A DNA stretch of 64,000 nucleotides from Hirundichthys speculiger (GCA_018398805.1 JAGFBZ010000577.1:248001-312000), one strand, 5' to 3'; shown: positions 11,034 through 22,658, counted from the first letter of the stretch. The notes: generated by a model not told the origin, from the sequence alone. Program-made: numbers and translations.

Positions 11034-12376
11034 CAGCCCTGGTCCCTGCACTGGTACCAGTCCGTGGACCATCTGGCCCCAAAGAAAAAATAATGATGTT
11101 TAAAATGATAGTTGTTTTCTTTTTGTTAGTCTTCCGTGACAAAAAAGTGACAACTTCCGCCCTCGCCTCATGACCGCACTTAACCTGTACTTGACTCTTT
11201 GGTACACATTTTCATGCTTTGTGACCCAATCTAGCCCTCGCAGAAATGAGCCAAAAACACAGTGCATTGAAGAGCTTCTTCAGAAAGGGGAAATAATCCA
11301 ATGATGAGAACAACAGAAGGGTCACAGACTGCCAGCAAAACAAAACCTACATTTAAAAGAAAATACCAAGATTCTTGCCTAACTTATGGGTTCATTGTAA
11401 CAGGTGATTCACAAGCTCCATGCTCACTTTGCATAATCTGTGGTGACTGGCTAGCTAATGAAGCAAAGAAACCCTCAAAACTGCTTCAACACATTAAGAC
11501 AAAACACCCTGTATTAAAAGACAAGCTCTTGGAAATCTTTTGAAGGAAAAATACAAGTAGAACAGAAACAGTTATTGAGGGCCACCACTTCAACAATACA
11601 GGATAGGGGCACAGAGGTTCAGAGGTTGCATTCAGGGGAAAATGACAAGTGCTTTCATGTTGTCAGATAAGATTGCTGCATTCAAAGCCAATCTGGAATT
11701 ATGGAGACGGAGAGTGAACGCAGGGATTTTTGACAAGTTTCACACAGTCGTGGGGATTATGGAAGAGGCTGAGTTGGGACTTTCATTCTCCCAGTTGACG
11801 CATGATCACCTGTCACAGCTTTCAGAAGAATTTGAGCATCACTTCCCAGTCACAATAGACTGAAGGATGGGGAAAGAATGGATCTGTAGTCCATTTGTGA
11901 ACAAGCCAGGTGAATCAACTCTAATCCTACGAGAAGAGGAACAACTGGTTGAGATTGCAAATGATGGTGGCCTTAAATCCATGTTTGAGAGAACTTTAAA
12001 CCCTCTTTGCGTTCTGGATAACAGGCATTGTATCTCTGTGAGGCAGGTTTTTCTACAGTGACAGCAACCCAAACTAGACTACAGAGTAGACTGGTTATAG
12101 GGAACACTATTTGAGTGTCACTGTCTCCCATCACTCCCAGGTGGGAACATCGAGTTTCAGCGAAACAAGCCCAGGGCTCCCACTGAGTCTGCACTATGGT
12201 TAGTTGATATTGTGTCATAGTTACTGAAAGTGCCTTATATAAAATGTAATTGTTGCATTCAGATGAAATACTATGTACTGACTGAGGTTTCTGTTATTGG
12301 AACCTCTGTGCCCCTACCTGGTCCGTGGAAACGTTTAAGTGCATGAAACTGGTATAAAAAAGGTTGGGAACTGCTG
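11034..12376 (+). mobile_element. hAT transposon, internally deleted (ZBED5-like/Zaphod-like ends)
   Basis: The left end CAGGGGTCCCCAGCCCTGG and the right end, read on the minus strand, CAGCAGTTCCCAACCTTTT form imperfect inverted repeats typical of hAT elements. Between them lie a BED zinc-finger segment (11,301-11,543) and C-terminal transposase segments (11,642-12,220). The RNase-H-like core that normally separates them, several hundred residues, is missing. The 8 bases outside each end (TTATAAAG and GCACAGAG) match at only 4 of 8 positions, so the target duplication has decayed or the end is a base or two off. Confidence 0.85.
11301..12220 (+). pseudogene. hAT transposase pseudogene: BED finger joined to hATC domain
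   Basis: The first segment has the BED-finger pattern: KRKYQDSCLTYGFI, then C-x2-C in CSLCIIC, then H-x4-H in HIKTKHP. A stop follows, then remnants of 'QKQLLRATTST'. It then jumps to LSDKIAAFKANLELWRRRVNAGIFDKFHTV and LSQLSEEFEHHFP. After one in-frame stop comes GKEWICSPFVNKPGEST and EIANDGGLKSMF. A frameshift leads to LCEAGFS-VTATQTRLQSRL and VSLSPITPRWE, the conserved hAT C-terminal dimerisation motif. It resembles ZBED5-type proteins and autonomous fish hATs. With the catalytic core deleted and at least two stops and one frameshift, it cannot be active. Confidence 0.8.
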
Positions 12377-14945
12377 GCACAGAGAGAATATATGACAAAA
12401 GATCAGAGAATCTGTTATATTGAAGAACAATGTCTGCAGCTTTAAGATTTTATGATCCATCAGACATATCAGATATGCTACACCACATATGAAACTACAA
12501 GTGGAAAACAGGTCAGAATGTCATTGATATTCCAGAAACAATTGTCTACACTATCACCAGTTCTTCAGTTTGTGCCCCTCCTCCTTTACTAATCTTATGT
12601 TGTCTAACTATGAATTAAAAAAAAACCCTGGACAGCAGACAACTCGATCAAGACGGTGTTGTGCCCTGTTACCCTTAAAATCAGTATTCAAGGCGCAGGG
12701 CAGAGATGCGTTCTCAAAATAAAGCAACTGAAGCAGACAAAAAGCTCCCATAGAGTGAGCTTTAGAGTTCCCTATTATAGGCCGGAGGGGGAGCTAATTT
12801 TTCATGATCAGTGACAGTTGCTCTGATGTCGGAGCTTAAGTAATCATTGAGCACATGCACAGCTATCCTAAGAGACGTCTGTCGGAGTGACAAGGGTCTA
12901 GAGGGGGAAAGCAAAACCACGAACGCATGTGACAGACCAAAAGGGAGAAGCGAAGAGCAAAATGCAGAGCCTCTAACGAGGGAGCACAGATGCTAATTAA
13001 ATTTGAGAGGAAATCTCAATGTGAAACTTTAATCTGTGGGAATGTGTGATAAAAGAGGCTTCTTCCTGGTTGGGTCGCCTTTTTATTGTTCCCCGAGTGA
13101 GGGTCAATTAAATAGTTGGTCTTGCGTGACTGAAGGAGATGTTTAGCACAGCAGACGAGATTGCACATGGGCTGTGAGAGCAGCAGTGTTCCCTGTTGTA
13201 GGTGTTAAGTGAGCAAACGATGATGGGGGGATAAAACCCTTAATAAATGTATTAAAAGCTAATGCATTAGCACAAATACAAGAAGGTGGAGGGGGGCTTA
13301 AGTCATTTGTCCCGTGTTCCCATGGCAAACCTCTGCTGTAGTCCAGCATAAATTCTGTAAATGGACTCCTCGGGCTCCATTTGCGACGGCATTGCTCTGA
13401 AACCCGTACTGAACATGAGCTGCCAGACGGGTCTGACAAGTCAGTGAAACTGTGAATTATGTCTGACCTTTCTCATATTTTCTCTCTGTTCAACCAGAAT
13501 TTAGGCATGTTTAAAAAGCTGCAAAAAGCCTGCAGTTTTTTTTAAGTTTTCTAAAGGGAAAGCTGTAGGTGATGTTCTGCCAGTGGTTTTCGAGAAGAAA
13601 AAAAAGAAAGAAGTGTAAAAAACTATCGTTGCATAAAGTACACCCTGTCAATGTTACAGCAAATATTATGTCTGTTTTTTTTGTTTTTTTTTGCTTTCTT
13701 TTCTTTTCATCCTTGATAGCCAAGAACTGTAATTTTTTCAACGACAGGAAGAACCTTTGTTAAATTCATCTCCATTCTATGACATGAGAGTATTGTCCTT
13801 CTGTGTGTTGATAGGAGCCGTTTGCTGAGGGGTTTGGATTGAAATATGGTTTTATTACAATGGACATGAGAAAATTGCAGCATTGTTGAGCAAGCAAGGT
13901 TTGAAAATTCAAAACAGCTCAAATAAAGTGTGTCTTCCTAGAATTTCTCACAGTGAGAGAGAGGTCGGAAATGTTTCCCCTCGTGATTAACTCACAGGAT
14001 TTATGTGGCTTGTGAGGTTCCTACCATATGTGAACATAGCTGATGCATAAAACCATATGTTACAAAGCTTCCTAACACATTGCTTTGTGTATCTTTTTCT
14101 CTCTGATGGCTTTAACATGCTCATTAAGTATGTTGGCCATAATATCCTTCATTACTTTGACACAGACTGTAAGATTTACTTAGTTTAGCCGAAAATATGC
14201 CATAAGGATATTTTTTCTGAAGAAGAAAAAAAAAACAGCCAAAATTAATACTCTGTGCTTAGTCTATCTCACCCTGTTTGTGTTATTGCCCTGCTTTCTA
14301 GTGCATTGCTGCATATGAAAAAAGTAGTATATGACTATGAGAGGTTATTCAGCTGTATCAGTAAATTGCCTGTGTACCGTTGTTCATTTCTGGTTGGCAA
14401 AATTTGATGAGCCCAGAAAAAAAAAAAAAAAAAAAACAGTTCCCTCTCTTTTCTCATTAGAAAACAAGGGCTGGTGACACTGATCATCACTCTCATTTCT
14501 CAAACTGACAAACATCACACGTGGCAGGTCATGTATGTAGTTGCTTATTAAACTAAATTGAATGCATGATTAATGAAGCTTTTTTTCGTTTTCTTTTTTC
14601 ATGCTCTACCCTGTCAAAGATTCTATAGATCATTCTATAGTGACTGCTACACAATGGCAAACACACAGTTTCCATCGTTCTGCAACAGTATATTTACATG
14701 TACAGTTTAGTCGAGCGACGGCTATATCTTGAACAGTCTGTTTAACTGGACTCCTTTCTTTGTCCGAATATGCACCTGAAGGGAATCGATACACTGACCA
14801 AAGTATGTTACACTCAGCAGTAAGTGGCAGTAGTGCCTGCTCTCAGTTCGTTAGCATTGGGCTTTTCTTGTTGACCCATTACACACCAAACACATCAAAA
14901 CAACAAATAAATATTTGATGTGGCTGGTGGCAGCAAATTGGAAAA
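12377..14945. other. No gene seen; parts look unique
   Basis: No transposon similarity recognised. The stretch 12,690-13,440 has more balanced base composition than its surroundings and no repeat hallmarks, which makes it a candidate for conserved noncoding DNA. A T-rich tract lies at 13,674-13,707 and an A-run near 14,416-14,436. Confidence 0.5.
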
Positions 14946-16262
14946 ATGGCAAATGGTGAATTGGACAGACTTACTGCACTGTACATGTTGTATGTCCAAC
15001 ACTTCAGTCTTTATATTCTGTATCGCTCTGTATTGGCCTTTTCCAGTACTTCCAGGTCAAAGCCAGAGTGGGAGCTGTGGAGCTTGTGCATGAGCAAAGT
15101 CCACTTCCAATGTGTACATGCAGGGATTAGTTCAACTTCAAATGCCTTATCTGGGTGTGTTAGTCCAGCTATGGGAAGTTTGGTCTAGTTTGAATTCAGT
15201 TTGAACAAGATGTTTACATGCATTTTAAAACTAGGATTTCAGTCGGACTAATGCAATAATAAGATTTATTCTAAGGTCATGTAAATGCTGTAACTGTGGC
15301 AACTTCTCCCAGATAATCCTGTCAAAAATCTATTGAAAATCACATTTTGTTTGGGATTCTTATGAGTTCCAGTAGCAGTTCTCTTTCTTTTTCTTTCTTT
15401 TAGAGTCCACACAGCAGGAACTATGACTAAATATAGTTCTCAAAACTGCTTTTATCTGGACTTTTTTTAATCTCTTACTTCAGAGTGGGCTGTTTCCAAG
15501 CATGAAGAAAAGTATCTGTGGCACAACCGTATGGTGACTGGTTGAAATAAGGTCACTGCACTGTGACTGGTTGAACATACAGGCTGAGCAACACAATCTG
15601 TCATTGCAAAAGAAATTTATGAACATCTATTAAAAGTATTGTAAATAGACAGGAATTCTTGTTGATGGACTAATAGATAAATAAATAAATAAATCCTAAA
15701 CAAAACAAAGACAAAGCAAGTGTGAATTCCAGGATTTGTTTAGCCAAGATATAATAGATATATTACAATGTGATTAATACATCTCAACATCTAATCTCAG
15801 TCAAGTTGAAAAATATCAGACTATTGATTTTGGTATATAAAAAAATGCGGTATTTCCAAATGAATTATTTTCTTGAAACCATGCAAGATTTTGTCGGAGT
15901 CTTTCTCATAGTTGTTGAGTTGTTTCAATATGATCCATGTGGCATGAGCACTTAGTCATTTCCTGACATACATTCTTGCCTGTACTTGTTTTGTGTACTT
16001 GTGAGTACTCAGTCACAGTCTGTTCCAACTCCAAGTCTGCAGATAGTCAAGTATGTTTGAAACCCTGACATGTGTTCTTACTCCACTCATTTTATCGAGG
16101 ATGCACCAAAGCGGAGGCACCAAAGCACCCCACAATGCATTTCCCATCAGTGAGCAAAAGTCATGGCAGAGGAGAAAGCTTAAGGGAAGAAGTAATGGAA
16201 AAATGCTGTATAACGAAATGTAGTTTTAAGATATTTTCATGCAAAAATGTAGGTCTTCTAAC
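14946..16262. other. No gene seen
   Basis: Unique-looking AT-rich sequence. The 80-codon frame at 14,946-15,188 has no recognisable domain. A TAAA short tandem lies at 15,677-15,692. Confidence 0.5.
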
Positions 16263-16480
16263 TAGGGATGCACATGGTTAACCGTTTAACCGTTAACCGA
16301 TAACAGTAACTCTAACTGATTAATACTAACGGTCAATTTTGTTTTTAAGCTACGTAATTCAATCAACTCATGGGGCGTGTCGACAGGTGCATCACGTGCG
16401 TCTAATCACAGCCCACTTTACAGCGAAGAGGAAGAGAGCAAAAGGGAGTTCTGTGCAGTGTTGTACCTGAACGCGTTCAT
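16263..16480. mobile_element. hAT-like element end (TAGGGATGCAC... type)
   Basis: Starts TAGGGATGCACATGGTTAACC and continues with repeated TTAACCGTT words. This is the kind of terminus with nested subterminal repeats seen in fish hAT elements. The partner end was not found, so it is partial or interrupted by the next element. Confidence 0.45.
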
Positions 16481-16483
16481 TGA

Positions 16484-17095
16484 ACGAAAGTTCACGAACT
16501 AGTTACTAGTTCATATTTTTCGCGAACGTGAACTGAGCGCATTCACTTTCCCCTCCACGAGTGTGGGCCGTGAATGAGTTCATTTGGGCAGTTGTGAACG
16601 ACGCTCTTTCAAAGTTCACGCATGGTTAAAACCGTGCCACGTTTCCAGCGAACTCCATTTAAAATACACCACAAACGAGCCTGATATGTATCTGAGGAAA
16701 CCAATCAAACATGGCAACACGGGCTGTCGCTTCTGTCGATTATAAAAAATGAACTATTTAGTTCATTTTTTGGTGGCTATTACAACGGACTGCTGGACTG
16801 CGGTCACAACAGAGAGCTACGTGTCACTATATCAATGAGAACTGGAAAGCTAATTCTGCCATCCTGTTAACGCAGAGTATGCCAGGTAGACACACAGCTG
16901 ATAACCTCACAGCTAAACTGGTTGATGCAGTGGAGACGTGGGGACTTGGTGGGAAAGTGTCCGCATGCGTCCACGACAACGCAACAGCACAACATCGTGG
17001 CAGCCAACTCTTCCGGGTGGGTCAGGTGGGTCGGAATGGTGGGATGTTTGTGTGTCGGAATAGCGGTATTTCGGGATGGTGATGTGTCTAAATGG
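16484..17095 (+). mobile_element. hAT transposon fragment with RNase-H-like core remnant
   Basis: The left part has clustered GAACG/GTTCA words, such as GAACGCGTTCATTGAACG, resembling subterminal repeats of a fish hAT. Around 16,785-17,015 the plus strand encodes DCWTAVTTESYVSLYINENW, then SMPGRHTADNLTAKLVDAVETWGL and K-V-SACVHDNA, then IVAANS in a shifted frame. This matches the hAT transposase core that precedes the second catalytic Asp ('D-x-W-T-S' and 'CVHDNAxNIVAAN'). BED finger and C-terminal domain are absent. Confidence 0.65.
16744..16771. repeat. Perfect 13-bp palindrome arms, 2-nt spacer
   Basis: AAAAAATGAACTA at 16,744-16,756 and TAGTTCATTTTTT at 16,759-16,771 are exact complements. 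It sits between the GAACG-rich end and the transposase core of the hAT fragment and may be part of its subterminal structure. Confidence 0.85.
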
Positions 17096-17159
17096 TGGTA
17101 TGTCGGAATGGCAGCATGGAATCAAGATATATATATATATATATAATGTTAAATTGAAC

Positions 17160-17470
17160 CAGTGGTTCTCAAACTTTTAATACTGCGTACCATCTGAGAA
17201 ACCGAGAAACTGAGAAACTATTCAACTCTCTGAGTACCACCATGATGACCAACTTTAAAATATAGCCATATATGCCTTCTCAATTAGCTTTAAAACAAAG
17301 GAGGATGTTTATTCCTTATTGTGGTTATTTATTGTCATCTGAATTTCATTTGAAATGTTGTATTTATCATGCATTGTATGTTTCCAATTAAAAAAAGAAA
17401 AAAGTGAAAATGTGGAAAGCCATTACGTTCCCCCGCATACCACCAGAGAGCCACAGTTTGGGCATCACTG
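17160..17470. mobile_element. hAT-type MITE, copy 1
   Basis: Left end CAGTGGTTCTCAAACTTTTA. The right end, read on the minus strand, is CAGTGATGCCCAAACTGTGG. The flanks AATTGAAC (17,152-17,159) and AATTAAAC (17,471-17,478) match at 7 of 8 positions, an 8-bp target duplication as expected for hAT. A second copy with the same interior phrases (CTCTGAGTACCACCATGATG; AATATAGCCATAT) lies at 24.4 kb. No coding potential. Confidence 0.85.
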
Positions 17471-17984
17471 AATTAAACTGTAAACATTTTTGATTATGTA
17501 TTAGCCTGCTAGCTGTCCGATCAAGTACACTGCCATTTGAATAGAAGAAAGACAGAAATGTGATGTCCTATGCTTCGAAATGTATTCTCGCAAGTTGTAC
17601 TTGCCTAATATGAACTACCAAGTATGTAAGTCCAATTTTGGCCAACTTGGTTTTGAGAAACAACAAGTTTGCACTGCCTTTTGAGAACCATTAAAACCTT
17701 CAATGAAACAACAACATTGATTTCTTCTGTCTGCTATTTGGCTTCACAGATTCAGTTGTTATGATAGCATGAGAATGCATCTTAAAGTTTCAACTTTTGT
17801 TAAGGTCTGTAGGATTGTAGTTCTTATAATCAGCTCATTAACTTCAGCAAATGTAATGCAAATGTTTGGCCACTTCTAATCCACATTTCTGTTTCCATAA
17901 AGAGAATCAAGCAAAAGGCATACATGGAAAGAAGAAGCAATATTTCAACACTCTATGCAGGACTGGTTAATTAGTTTTATTTGA
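17471..17984. other. No gene seen
   Basis: AT-rich gap between two DNA transposons, with no recognised signal. Confidence 0.5.
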
Positions 17985-18880
17985 TCCACTTTTTGGGTTT
18001 AAAAAGGAGGAGCACAATGCAAAAACCTGGGCACCCTAAGTTTAAACTTTTACCAAATGATCGTAAGGTAATCATATTGTTGGGGCTGCAGTTTCGGCAA
18101 AGGTATAGAGGAAGAATTTCAAATTCCAAACCTTTACAAATAACCTGACCTTGTCTGAACAATCAGCAGGTCCAACAAGCAGCTGCTAAGGCTGCCAACC
18201 AATAGGCTTGGTTAAATTAAGATTCTGAGGACCAAGAAAACTGCTTGATGAAAACCTTTCAGCCATAGCTACATGAAAACAAACTTCATCAGAAGGAAGT
18301 CTTTCCTTCATCTTTACTACAACATGCAACATCAAAGATTTTCAAATGAACATCTAAAAAAGCTTGGTACAGTTTTGAAACAAGTCCTATGTATTGACAA
18401 AATTAAAATAACATGTTGGCCTCGATGTGAATTTAATGAAAAGAAGACTTTAAAAACAGGAATAAAACAATCATGCTTTGGGATTGTATTACAGCTGAAA
18501 TAATTCACTGTTAAATGGAAGAATGGATTTAATTAAGTGTCGAAAAAAGTGAACACCAATGTCACACTATGCATAAAAACCTGAGAATAAAACAGGTTGG
18601 AGATGTTATATCACAAATTCATAAAGGGCAAGCTCAAGAAGCACAATAGAGATGCTTTGTCTTGGTCTCCACAGTCCTTCAGAAATCTCTGACTCTTAAA
18701 AGAACAAGAATTCAAGGAAGCTGAAGAAGCTCACAGAACTAGTGGCCTTTTGCAGGAGGAATGTGTGAAAATTCTTAACAAACTAAACTGAAAAACTCAG
18801 CTGGATGGAGAAAGCGTTTGCAAGCTGTGATTCTCAACAGACGGGCTGTTATTGTACATTAACCATGCTTCCTTATTATT
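17985..18880 (+). mobile_element. Tc1-like transposon (subfamily 2), sense, decayed
   Basis: Begins near a GGGCACCCTAAG terminus-like motif and then reads through transposase DNA of a different Tc1 subfamily from the copies at 10, 40, 47 and 62 kb. Landmarks are 'ggggctgcagtttcggcaaagg', 'aagattctgaggaccaagaaaactgct', 'aacttcatcagaaggaagtctttcc' and 'aaaaagcttggtacagttttg', the last just before the first catalytic Asp region. The phrase 'aatcatgctttgggattgtattacagc' is the degenerate S-C-F-G-x-V segment. Frames are broken throughout and no right terminal repeat is clear. Confidence 0.65.
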
Positions 18881-19149
18881 TTCTATACTGCAAGTGATGA
18901 GAACAAACAGTAATTCTGCTTAAAAAAAATGAAGCAAGTGTGGCATGTGCTTAATGATTTTGTTGGGGATAAAAAGATTGTTTTTTATTCCCTCAGGAAA
19001 ATACAAGACATTTTGATCAGGGGTATCCCAACTTGCCTTTGTCATTTTAGAAAGCAAAAAAATGTATCTATGGTATCTAGAAGGACTGCACCACCAGTCT
19101 GTGTTATAATTATTAGCTCCTAACTGGCCCGTAATAGCAGTATGAGTCT
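18881..19149. other. No gene seen
   Basis: Short unique-looking gap. Confidence 0.5.
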
Positions 19150-19962
19150 TTCTTTATCCATCCATTTATTTACTTTCACATTTTCGGGTTTGGGTCGTGT
19201 GGGCAGGAGCCTAGGCAGAGAGCCACAGACCTCCTTCTCCCCTGCCACCTCCTCCAGCTTCAGGAAGGATACCAAGGTGTTTCTGACTGAAAACCATAGC
19301 CTCAGATTGGAGGTGCTGATTCTCATCCCACTGCTTCACACTTGGAAAAAAAACTGCTACAGTAAGAGCTAAAGGCACCCAGTCGATGATGCCAGCAGGA
19401 TCACGTTGGAGTAGTAGGACTACTGTTTCCATGAGGCTCTGCTCCCCTCAATGCTAGGCATTTGGATGGTTTTCCCTCATATGGAAGTAAAAACATTCCT
19501 AACAAGAGTCGCCTTAGTCCCGTGTCATCATTCTACACACATCATCTACAAAAAAAAAAAAAAAGCTGAATGGACAACCTCCACCCATTGGCTGTGCCTT
19601 AAAATTCTGTCCATAAAATTTAAAAACAGAATCGGTGACAAAGGCAGGCTCTGAGTCCAACTCCTTCCTGGAACAAATCCGACTTACTATCAGCAATGTA
19701 AAACAAACTCTTGCCCCATCTATGTAGGGATAGCCCATTGCAACAGATCCAGCATGCCTTACTCCCAGAGCACTTCTCACAGGATGCCCAGAGGGACACG
19801 GTCAAAAACCTTATCCAAGTCCACCATACACATGTGGACTGGTTGGTCAAACTTCCATTCTTCCTTCAGAACCATAGCGAGGCAACAACGCTGGCCCAGT
19901 GTTGGAAACATTTGCTGTTCCTCCTGAATTTGAGGCTTGACTATTGATAGGACTCTCTTCTT
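19150..19962 (-). mobile_element. Rex3/RTE-like LINE, 3' part (left half of a split copy)
   Basis: On the minus strand about 19,850-19,790 encodes VDLDKVFDRVPLGIL, matching the RTE reverse transcriptase block 'VDLEKAFDRVPRGVLW'. Next comes SDLFQEGVGLR, which corresponds to the segment preceding 'QGCPLSP'. Further landmarks run toward the 3' end, which carries an AATGGATGGA-type tail near 19,158. The copy stops abruptly at 19,962 and resumes at 22,091, so it was one element before the L2-like insertion. Many stops; inactive. Confidence 0.8.
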
Positions 19963-20204
19963 TTGTCGGTGTCATTTTGAAAGACAAAGGGACAGTCCTG
20001 CAACCATCCCCCACAACCCCTCCCAACAGCTCCAGCTCCAGTCATCTCCACCTATGCCCACCTTAATGCCCCCCCAGTGACGACTCTTTGCATTCATAAG
20101 AGTGACGTCAACAACTCTTTAGGAGACAGAACCCCCGAAAAGCAGCTGGACCGGATTCTATCTCTCCATCCTCCCTGAAACACTGTGCTGATTAGCTGTC
20201 TCCA

Positions 20205-21560
20205 GTGTTCACAGACATTTTTAACACCTCACTAGAGACCTGTCACGTGCCAGCCTGCTTCAAGACCTCAACCATCATCCCCGTCCCAAAAAAGCCAAGG
20301 ACCACAGGACTTAGTGACTTCAGACCTATCGCCCTGACATCTGTGGTCATGAAGACCTTTGAGCCCCTTGTGCTCTCACACACCTCAAAGCCATCACTGA
20401 CCCTCTCCTGGACCCCCTGCAGTTCGCCTACAGAGCCAACCGGTCTGTAGATGACGCTGTCAACTTGACCCTCCACTTCATCCTCCAGCACCTGGACTCC
20501 TCAGGAACCTACATCAGGATCCTCTTTGTGGATTTCAGCTCTGCTTTTAACACCATCATCCCTACTCTGCTACAGGAGAAGCTCTCCCAGCTGAGCGTGC
20601 CTGACTCCACCTGCAGGTGGATTACAGACTTCCTGTCTGACAGGAAACAGTATGTAAAGCTGGGAAAACACATCTCAAACTCACAGACCATCAGCACTGG
20701 ATCCCCCCAGGGCTGTGTTCTTTCTCCTCTGCTCTTCTCCCTGTACACTAACAGCTGCACCTCCAGTCACCAGTCGTCAAGCTCCTGAAGTTTGCGGATG
20801 ACACCACCCTCATCAGACTCATCTCTGATGGTGACTAGTTCGCCTACAGGTGGGAGGTTGACCACCTGGTGACCTGGTGCAGCCAGAACAGCCTCGAGCT
20901 CAACGCTCTAAAGAGAGTGGAGATGGTTGTGGACTATAGGAAGAACTCAGCCCCACCTGCCCCCATCACCCTCTGCGACTCCACTATTGATACTGTGGAG
21001 TCTTTCTGCTTCCTGGGAACTGTCATCTCTCAGGACCTTAAGTGGGAGCTGAACATCAGCTCCCTCATCAAGAAAGCACAGCAGAGGATGTATCTTCCTG
21101 AGGCAGCTGCAGAAAATCAGTCTGCCGAAGACAATGATGGTGCACTTCTACACAGCCATCATTGAGTCCATCCTCACCTCCTCCATCACCATTTGGTACG
21201 CTGCTGCCACCGCCAAGGACAAGAGCAGGCTGCAGCGTGTCATTCAGTCAGCTGAGAAGGTGATTGGCTGCAATCTCCTATCACTTCAGGACCTGTACTC
21301 CTCCAGGACCCTGAGGCATGCAGGAAAGATTGTGGCTGATCCCTCCCACCCCGGACACCAACTCTTTGAGTCACTCCCCTCTGGCAGGAGGCTGCGGACC
21401 ATCAAGACCAAAACCTCACGCCACAAGAATAGTTTTTTCCCGTCTGCTGTCAGCCTTATTAATAACAAACGACACCCCTCACTCTCAACCTCTGACTCTG
21501 ACACTGCTGTCACATTGACAAAACTCAGAACACTATGCGTTACATTAACGCTCAGTCTGG
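20205..21560 (+). pseudogene. Reverse transcriptase pseudogene of the L2/CR1-like LINE
   Basis: RT motifs occur in the right order but in three frames. [20 protein letters not shown] is near 20,285-20,340. FVDFSSAFNTIIP is near 20,525-20,560. STGSPQGCVLSPLLFSLYT is near 20,693-20,750. FADDTTLI starts at 20,789 with both Asp codons of the catalytic box intact. WCSQNSLELNALK and FCFLGTVISQDLKW follow, then LTSSITIWYAAATAKDKSRLQRV, ending in SFFPSAVSLINNKR near 21,440. Frame changes occur between 20,450 and 20,465, 20,790 and 20,870, and 21,090 and 21,134, and a stop sits near 20,838. This is the best preserved coding remnant in the window, but it is dead. Confidence 0.85.
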
Positions 21561-21584
21561 ACTACCTGTTCATTTTTTAAATAC

Positions 21585-21870
21585 GCTGCACCCTTGTCAT
21601 GGAACTTGTTCCAGAAGGACCTGAGGTTGTGAGAGCTGATCACTGTCGGGGAATTTAAAGCTCTACTATTGGACCGGGACAGTGCTAATCTCGGACACTG
21701 TGATTGTTTCAACGTTTGATGCCTTGTTTTCAGGTCTGCTAGGTTTTTATACAATTGTATGAATGTATTTGTTGTAACTTGTGTCTGCTGCTGCCATGCC
21801 AGGTCCCTCTTGAAAAAGAGATTGAAAAATCTCAATGAGGCTTTTATCTGGTTAAATAAAGGATATAATA
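21585..21870 (+). mobile_element. 3' end of a third LINE, nested in the L2-like LINE
   Basis: In shifting frames it reads WNLFQKDLRL, then FKALLLDRDSA, then CHARSLLKKRLKNLNEAFIWLNKG, a familiar ORF2 C-terminus of another fish LINE lineage. It ends in GGTTAAATAAAGG. It separates the L2-like ORF end (before 21,580) from the L2-like terminal tail (after 21,925). Boundaries are approximate; I could not see a clean target duplication. Confidence 0.6.
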
Positions 21871-22090
21871 ATAATATAAAAATTTGCACATTTTCATGGC
21901 ACATTACTCTTGGTCGCTGTGCCCTGCAAAAAACAGCTTGTGTGTATATATATATTTATATTGCAATATTTTTAGTTTACATTGTTTGTTACATTTTTTC
22001 CCTTAATTGCATGCACCATCATTGCCACAACAAATTCCTAGTATGTGTAAAATCGTACTAGGCAATAAAGTGATTCTGATTCTGATTCTT

Positions 22091-22658
22091 CAGCAACCCT
22101 GCATAGATTGTACTGGGGAGGCTGAGCAGTGTGATTCTCCTGTAATTGAAACACATCCTCTGGTCCCCCTTCTCAAAAAGGGAACCACCACCTCAGTCTT
22201 CCAATCCAGATGGACTGCCCCTCATGTCCATGCAATGTTGCAGAGATGTATCAACCCAGACAGTCCCACATCATTCATAGCCATGGTGAATTCAAAGCAG
22301 ATCTCATCCACCTTCCAGAGCCCTACCACTGCGGAGCTTTATAACTACCAATGTAATCTCAGCTCTGGTCACGGCCAAGCCCATCCCAGAGCCCGTAGAC
22401 TCAGCTTCCTATAAGAAAGACTGAAATGTTGGTGGCATTGAAAAGATCCTCTAAGTATTCCTTCCACTGCCTGACAGCATCCCCAGTTGAGATCAACAGC
22501 ACCCCATCTGAACAGGACAAAGTGTTGTTGAAGCACTGCTTTCCCTGCCTGAGCAGACAAAAATTCGCTTTACATTTCCTCACTGATCTTCTCCTGCACC
22601 CGAGTTTTCCGCTTGGCCTGCTGGTACTTGTCAGCCGCTTCTGAGAGCACCTAATATG
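22091..22658 (-). mobile_element. Rex3/RTE-like LINE, upstream part (right half of the split copy)
   Basis: The minus strand encodes LISTGDAVRQWKEYLEDLFNATNIS (about 22,505-22,430), the RTE segment between endonuclease and RT ('TGDIVGRWKEYFEDLLNPTN'). It continues with ALGWA-P and the start of RT, ending at 'cagcaaccctgcatagattgtactggggagg', which joins the half ending at 19,962. The upstream endonuclease is lost. Confidence 0.8.

Larger units (their letters stand above)
19963..22085 (+). mobile_element. L2/CR1-like LINE inserted into the Rex3-like element
   Basis: A 5'-truncated element starting in the linker before RT ('KSSWTGF' remnants). It continues through RT and the C-terminal region to a 3' tail of three ATTCTG-type repeats (GTGATTCTGATTCTGATTC at 22,070-22,088), the classic L2/CR1 short-tandem tail following AGGCAATAAA. 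TTCTT flanks it on both sides (19,958-19,962 and 22,086-22,090), a short target duplication. Host sequence reads continuously across the junction once the element is removed. A different LINE tail lies inside it at about 21,585-21,870. Confidence 0.85.

Noticed and set aside
20789..20800. Intact FADD box as evidence of an active LINE
   Set aside because: Frameshifts and a stop flank it within 100 bases, and the 5' end is missing.
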